DNA from: Saccharospirillaceae bacterium
Lineage (GTDB): Bacteria > Pseudomonadota > Gammaproteobacteria > Pseudomonadales > Oceanobacteraceae
Direction: 5' to 3'
DNA: 64,000 nucleotides
Assembly (NCBI GenBank): GCA_021208685.1
Contig: JAJOJJ010000014.1
Coordinates: 62,001-126,000, forward strand
In this document: positions 60,620 to 64,000 of the stretch, piece by piece
How positions within the stretch are numbered: the first letter of the stretch is position 1
Layout: each line of letters begins with the position of its first letter
Notes under the pieces: generated by a model
Database searches by the model: none
Told to the model about the DNA's origin: nothing
What the model saw: only the letters and a program-made list of their open reading frames with translations
Program-made: the position numbers and the translations under genes

Positions 60620-63600
60620 TCAGATATCACGGATTTCCAGCCAGCGCTTCTGCAATCGCTTCATGGATACCGGTTCACGCGTCCCCAGCGGCTGCGCAAA
60701 CAGTGATACACGCCACTCCTCCAGCAACCAACCGAATTCCTGCAGTTGCGGATAATCGGCGATATCAATCCGGGCCAACAATTCCTGATACGGTGTTGCC
60801 AGCGCTTCATATTCAATCATCGATTGCCGGTCACGCGGCAGGTTACCCTGCAATTTGTCGATGCGGTATTCCATTGCCCGCAGATAACGGCTGTAACACT
60901 GCAGCTGCACCCAGGGTGTTCTGCTCATGAATCCCGGAGCCAGCAAACGCTGAAGATGTGCTTTAACATCGCTGTAAGCCATCGCCCGCTCGAGACTGAC
61001 GACCCCAGCAACGCGTTTGAGAATTGTGTGACGCAACTGCAGCCATTCGGTGAATTGCACCAACAAGCGTTCGCCATGGGCAACCAGCTCAGCACGACGC
61101 TCAAGGCGCGCTTTGTAGTCAGCCTCGCTGTACGGTAATACTTCATCCAGGGGAACAAATACCTGAATAAACGCCGCTTCAAGCAGATCGTTGGCAATGT
61201 CGGTCTGATTGCCCAATCCTTTTGCCAGCAGCCAGCGACTGGCCATGGTTTTCTGAATGTGCGCTTTGAGCATGCGTTCCTGCTCCGGCAATGCGTTACG
61301 GATCAGGCGGCTGACGCCGGTACGGTGCGCCCGGCGGGCATCATTAGCATTGGATTCAACGGTTAATTCCAGCTGCTGGCCTTTCAGGCGCAAACACGGA
61401 AAAGCCCGCACCGGCAAACCATTCACCTCGGTCTGGATGGATTCCGGTAAATCGGCAAAATCCCACTGACTGATATCGCTGCGCTGATAATCCTGATGTG
61501 CCAGCGTCAGTACCTGCTGCTGACTGGCATCGCTCAACTGTGCTTTAAGGGCCGCCAGATCACGACCCTGAGCCAACAGCTTTCCGTCAGACATCACCCG
61601 AATATTCATGCGTAAATGAGGGGCTAATTCGATATCCAGCAACTGCGACAGTTCCAGCGGCGGGCGCAGGGTTTTATTCAGAAAGTTCAGCAATTGCAAA
61701 TATAAGCCACCCTGCCCGGCATCCGCCTGACGCAGAAACGCTTCCACCGTATTGGGTACCGGTACAAAGTTTTTACGCACCACTTTCGGCAGGCCTTTGA
61801 TTAACTGGGCTGCTTTTTCCGCAATAAACCCCGGCACCAGCCACTCCACCTGAGCATCAGGAACCTGCTGCAGCATCGCCACCGGCACGCTGAGACTGAC
61901 GCCGTCATCTTCCGCTCCCGGCGCAAAGGTATAACTCAGCGGAAAAGCCATGCCCTGCCATTCCAGCTCACCCGGAAAATCCTTTGCACCAATACCTGCT
62001 GCTTCTGCACTGAGTAACTGATCGCGGGTAAATTCGAGCGCCTTTTTCTCGGCAGCGGATGCTTTTTCATACCACCGCTCAAGGTGTGTTGCTGATAAAA
62101 ACTCGTGTGGCAGATGCTGGCGGTAAAAATCCGCCTGCCAGGCGTCATCAATGACCAGATCACGGCGACGGGATTTTTCTTCATATTCCGTGACGTCTTT
62201 TAATAACGCGATATTTTTACGATAAAAAGGCAGCTTGCTGCGCAATTGCTGCTCAACCAGGCCTTGCTGAATAAAGACCTCACGGGCCTCATGGGGATGG
62301 GTTACCGCATAATTAACCCGTTTACGCGGGTTAACGATCAATCCATACAGGGTACTTTGCTCAAATGCCGTTACCTGCCCGCGCTGGGCATTCCAGTGTG
62401 GCTCAAAATACTGATACTTCAGCAGCGGCTTACCGATCTGTTCTATCCATTGCGGCTCAATGCGGGCTACGGTGCGCGCATACAGTTTACTGGTCTCAAC
62501 CAGCTCGGCAGTCATCATCCATTTCGGCTTTTTCTTGTATTGCCCGGATGCCGGAAAAATAAATAATTTCCGGTTGCGTGCCCCGAGGTATTCCTGACCT
62601 TCCGACTTAAAGCCCACCTGACTGAGCATACCGGCCAGCAAGGCTTTATGTACGGCTTCGTAGCTGGCCGGTTCGGTATTTTCTTTTAATTCCATCTCCT
62701 TGCACAACACATGCAACTGGCGATGGGTATCACGCCATTCACGCATACGCATAAAAGACAGAAAATGCTTGCTGCACCATTTACGCAATTGCGCCTGCGA
62801 GATTTCCTGGCGCTGCTCTTCATAGGCAAACCATAGATTCACCAGACTGAGAAAGTCGGATTCTTCATGTTGCCAGAGACGGTGCTTTTCATCGGCGGCC
62901 TGCTGCTTTTCCGGTGGCCGTTCCCGCGGGTCCTGCACCGTTAATGCGGCAGCAATAATCGACACTTCGCGCAACGACTGTTGCTGTTTTGCTTCCAGTA
63001 ACATACGGCCAATACGCGGATCAACCGGCAGGCGCGCAATCTGCCGACCCAGCGCAGTCATATTCCCTTCGGAATCAACCGCCTCGAGTTCCTGCAACAG
63101 ATTAAAGCCGTCTTTGATAAAGCGCTCGTCCGGCGCATCAATAAAAGGAAAATCCTGCAGACGCCCTAACTTCAGATGCAACATTTGCAGAATAACAGCG
63201 GCCAGATTTGTGCGCTGAATTTCCGGGTCGGTAAATTCAGAACGGGCAAGAAAATCCGCTTCTTCATAAAGACGGATACAGATACCCGGCGACGTCCGGC
63301 CACAACGGCCCGCCCGCTGATTGGCACTGGCCTGAGAAATAGCCTCGACCGGCAGCCGCTGCACTTTACTGCGATAACTGTAGCGACTGATACGCGCCAC
63401 ACCGGAGTCAATCACATAGCGGATGCCCGGCACCGTGAGCGAGGTTTCGGCAACGTTGGTGGCCAGAACCACCCGCCGGCCACCGTGGGGTTTAAAGATT
63501 TTCTGCTGATCAGCACCGCTTAATCGGGCATAAAGCGGCAGAATTTCAGTGGCCGGTAAGTGTGCGCGACGCAAAAATTCGGCGCATTCGCGGATTTCCC

Positions 63601-64000
63601 GTTCGCCGGGCATAAAAATAAGCACATCGCCGTGCTGGCCGGATTTTTTATCCTCTTCACGCAGTTCTGCCAGCGCGTCAGCCACCCCTTCAAACAGGGT
63701 GCGGTCATCGGCGTCTTCTTCGTCACGCAACAGGGAACGGTAGCGGACTTCAACAGGGAACGTGCGGCCGGAAACTTCAATCACCGGTGCTGCATTACCC
63801 TTGGCATCTGCGAAGTGCCGGGCAAAACGCTCCACATCGATGGTGGCCGAGGTAATGATGATTTTCAGATCCGGGCGCTGCGGTAATAACTGCTTTAAAT
63901 ATCCCAGTAAAAAATCAATATTCAGACTGCGCTCGTGCGCTTCGTCGATAATGATGGCGTCATATTCATTGAGGAAACGGTCATGCTGGGTTTGCGCCAG
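60620..64000 (-). CDS. hrpA: ATP-dependent RNA helicase HrpA (partial, N-terminus outside window)
   Basis: The reverse frame is open from the window edge to a stop at 60620 (about 1126 residues; the family has ~1300). The edge of the window cuts inside the helicase core: the DEAH box (AIIIDEAHERSLNIDFLLGY) and the SAT motif (IIITSATIDVERF) are present, while Walker A lies outside. Later come motif VI QRAGRCGRTSPGICIRLYEE, the helicase-associated winged-helix, OB-fold and the long DUF3418 C-terminal region. HrpA rescues stalled or collided ribosomes on mRNA in E. coli. Confidence 0.95.
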   Translation of the reverse strand: MAQTQHDRFLNEYDAIIIDEAHERSLNIDFLLGYLKQLLPQRPDLKIIITSATIDVERFARHFADAKGNAAPVIEVSGRTFPVEVRYRSLLRDEEDADDRTLFEGVADALAELREEDKKSGQHGDVLIFMPGEREIRECAEFLRRAHLPATEILPLYARLSGADQQKIFKPHGGRRVVLATNVAETSLTVPGIRYVIDSGVARISRYSYRSKVQRLPVEAISQASANQRAGRCGRTSPGICIRLYEEADFLARSEFTDPEIQRTNLAAVILQMLHLKLGRLQDFPFIDAPDERFIKDGFNLLQELEAVDSEGNMTALGRQIARLPVDPRIGRMLLEAKQQQSLREVSIIAAALTVQDPRERPPEKQQAADEKHRLWQHEESDFLSLVNLWFAYEEQRQEISQAQLRKWCSKHFLSFMRMREWRDTHRQLHVLCKEMELKENTEPASYEAVHKALLAGMLSQVGFKSEGQEYLGARNRKLFIFPASGQYKKKPKWMMTAELVETSKLYARTVARIEPQWIEQIGKPLLKYQYFEPHWNAQRGQVTAFEQSTLYGLIVNPRKRVNYAVTHPHEAREVFIQQGLVEQQLRSKLPFYRKNIALLKDVTEYEEKSRRRDLVIDDAWQADFYRQHLPHEFLSATHLERWYEKASAAEKKALEFTRDQLLSAEAAGIGAKDFPGELEWQGMAFPLSYTFAPGAEDDGVSLSVPVAMLQQVPDAQVEWLVPGFIAEKAAQLIKGLPKVVRKNFVPVPNTVEAFLRQADAGQGGLYLQLLNFLNKTLRPPLELSQLLDIELAPHLRMNIRVMSDGKLLAQGRDLAALKAQLSDASQQQVLTLAHQDYQRSDISQWDFADLPESIQTEVNGLPVRAFPCLRLKGQQLELTVESNANDARRAHRTGVSRLIRNALPEQERMLKAHIQKTMASRWLLAKGLGNQTDIANDLLEAAFIQVFVPLDEVLPYSEADYKARLERRAELVAHGERLLVQFTEWLQLRHTILKRVAGVVSLERAMAYSDVKAHLQRLLAPGFMSRTPWVQLQCYSRYLRAMEYRIDKLQGNLPRDRQSMIEYEALATPYQELLARIDIADYPQLQEFGWLLEEWRVSLFAQPLGTREPVSMKRLQKRWLEIRDI

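Overview
The window is a 64 kb stretch of a gammaproteobacterial chromosome with moderate GC and dense coding on both strands. No rRNA, insertion sequence, prophage or CRISPR array was seen. Gene order recalls Pseudomonas (ftsK-lolA-rarA-crcB-serS-cysG; aat-bpt-infA; clpA-clpS/cspD; icd-rluE-nudJ-mnmA-hflD). The presence of monomeric isocitrate dehydrogenase, an ETF/ETF-QO pair, a Tus-like protein and an Hvf/bufferin-type cluster suggests a marine Oceanospirillales-type organism (Thalassolituus/Oceanobacter-like). That placement is inference; no phylogeny could be run.

Layout. 1-2.5 kb: electron-transfer flavoprotein beta subunit (cut by the window edge) divergent from ETF-ubiquinone oxidoreductase. 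2.5-5 kb: a secreted DUF6160-like protein, a DUF1285 protein and a radical SAM protein. 5-8.6 kb: gacA/uvrY-uvrC-pgsA followed by tRNA-Gly, tRNA-Cys and tRNA-Leu, the same order as in E. coli. 8.7-12.4 kb: a Pat-type protein acetyltransferase divergent from a histone-deacetylase-family enzyme. 12.5-15.3 kb: a small membrane ORF, tRNA-Ser, then tusDCBE and a YbiB-like gene (tRNA 2-thiolation relay). 15.4-20.1 kb: a cytochrome b/ethylbenzene-dehydrogenase-like fusion, a DUF1566 protein and a large secreted modular metallophosphatase. 20.2-28.7 kb: dinG, gspB and gspA (type II secretion accessory), then an uncharacterised barrel-like protein coupled to a 991-residue lipoprotein. 29-30.6 kb: a chemoreceptor. 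30.7-38.4 kb: cysG (broken by two offsetting frameshifts), serS, crcB, rarA, lolA, ftsK. 38.4-43.3 kb: an N-degron cassette (aat, bpt, clpA, clpS) with infA and cspD. 43.4-49.8 kb: icd, rluE, nudJ, mnmA, hflD, dusA. 49.8-54.8 kb: periplasmic rhodanese, tal, a TerB-like gene, a Tus-like replication terminus protein, cysB, a TauE/SafE exporter and a tiny HTH gene. 54.8-57.7 kb: DUF72, DAHP synthase and MlaA. 57.8-60.5 kb: an hvfABCD/bufferin-type operon whose precursor carries ten EGKCG motifs in five pairs. 60.6-64 kb: the C-terminal part of hrpA, cut by the window edge.

Functional threads. tRNA modification recurs: tusDCBE delivers sulfur to mnmA, and dusA and rluE are nearby. Sulfur metabolism recurs too (cysG, cysB, TauE/SafE, rhodanese). 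The most interesting content is the Hvf-type modified-peptide cluster, the Tus-like gene as last member of a tal operon, the acetylase/deacetylase pair, the double frameshift in cysG, and the uncharacterised lipoprotein/barrel pair beside gspAB.
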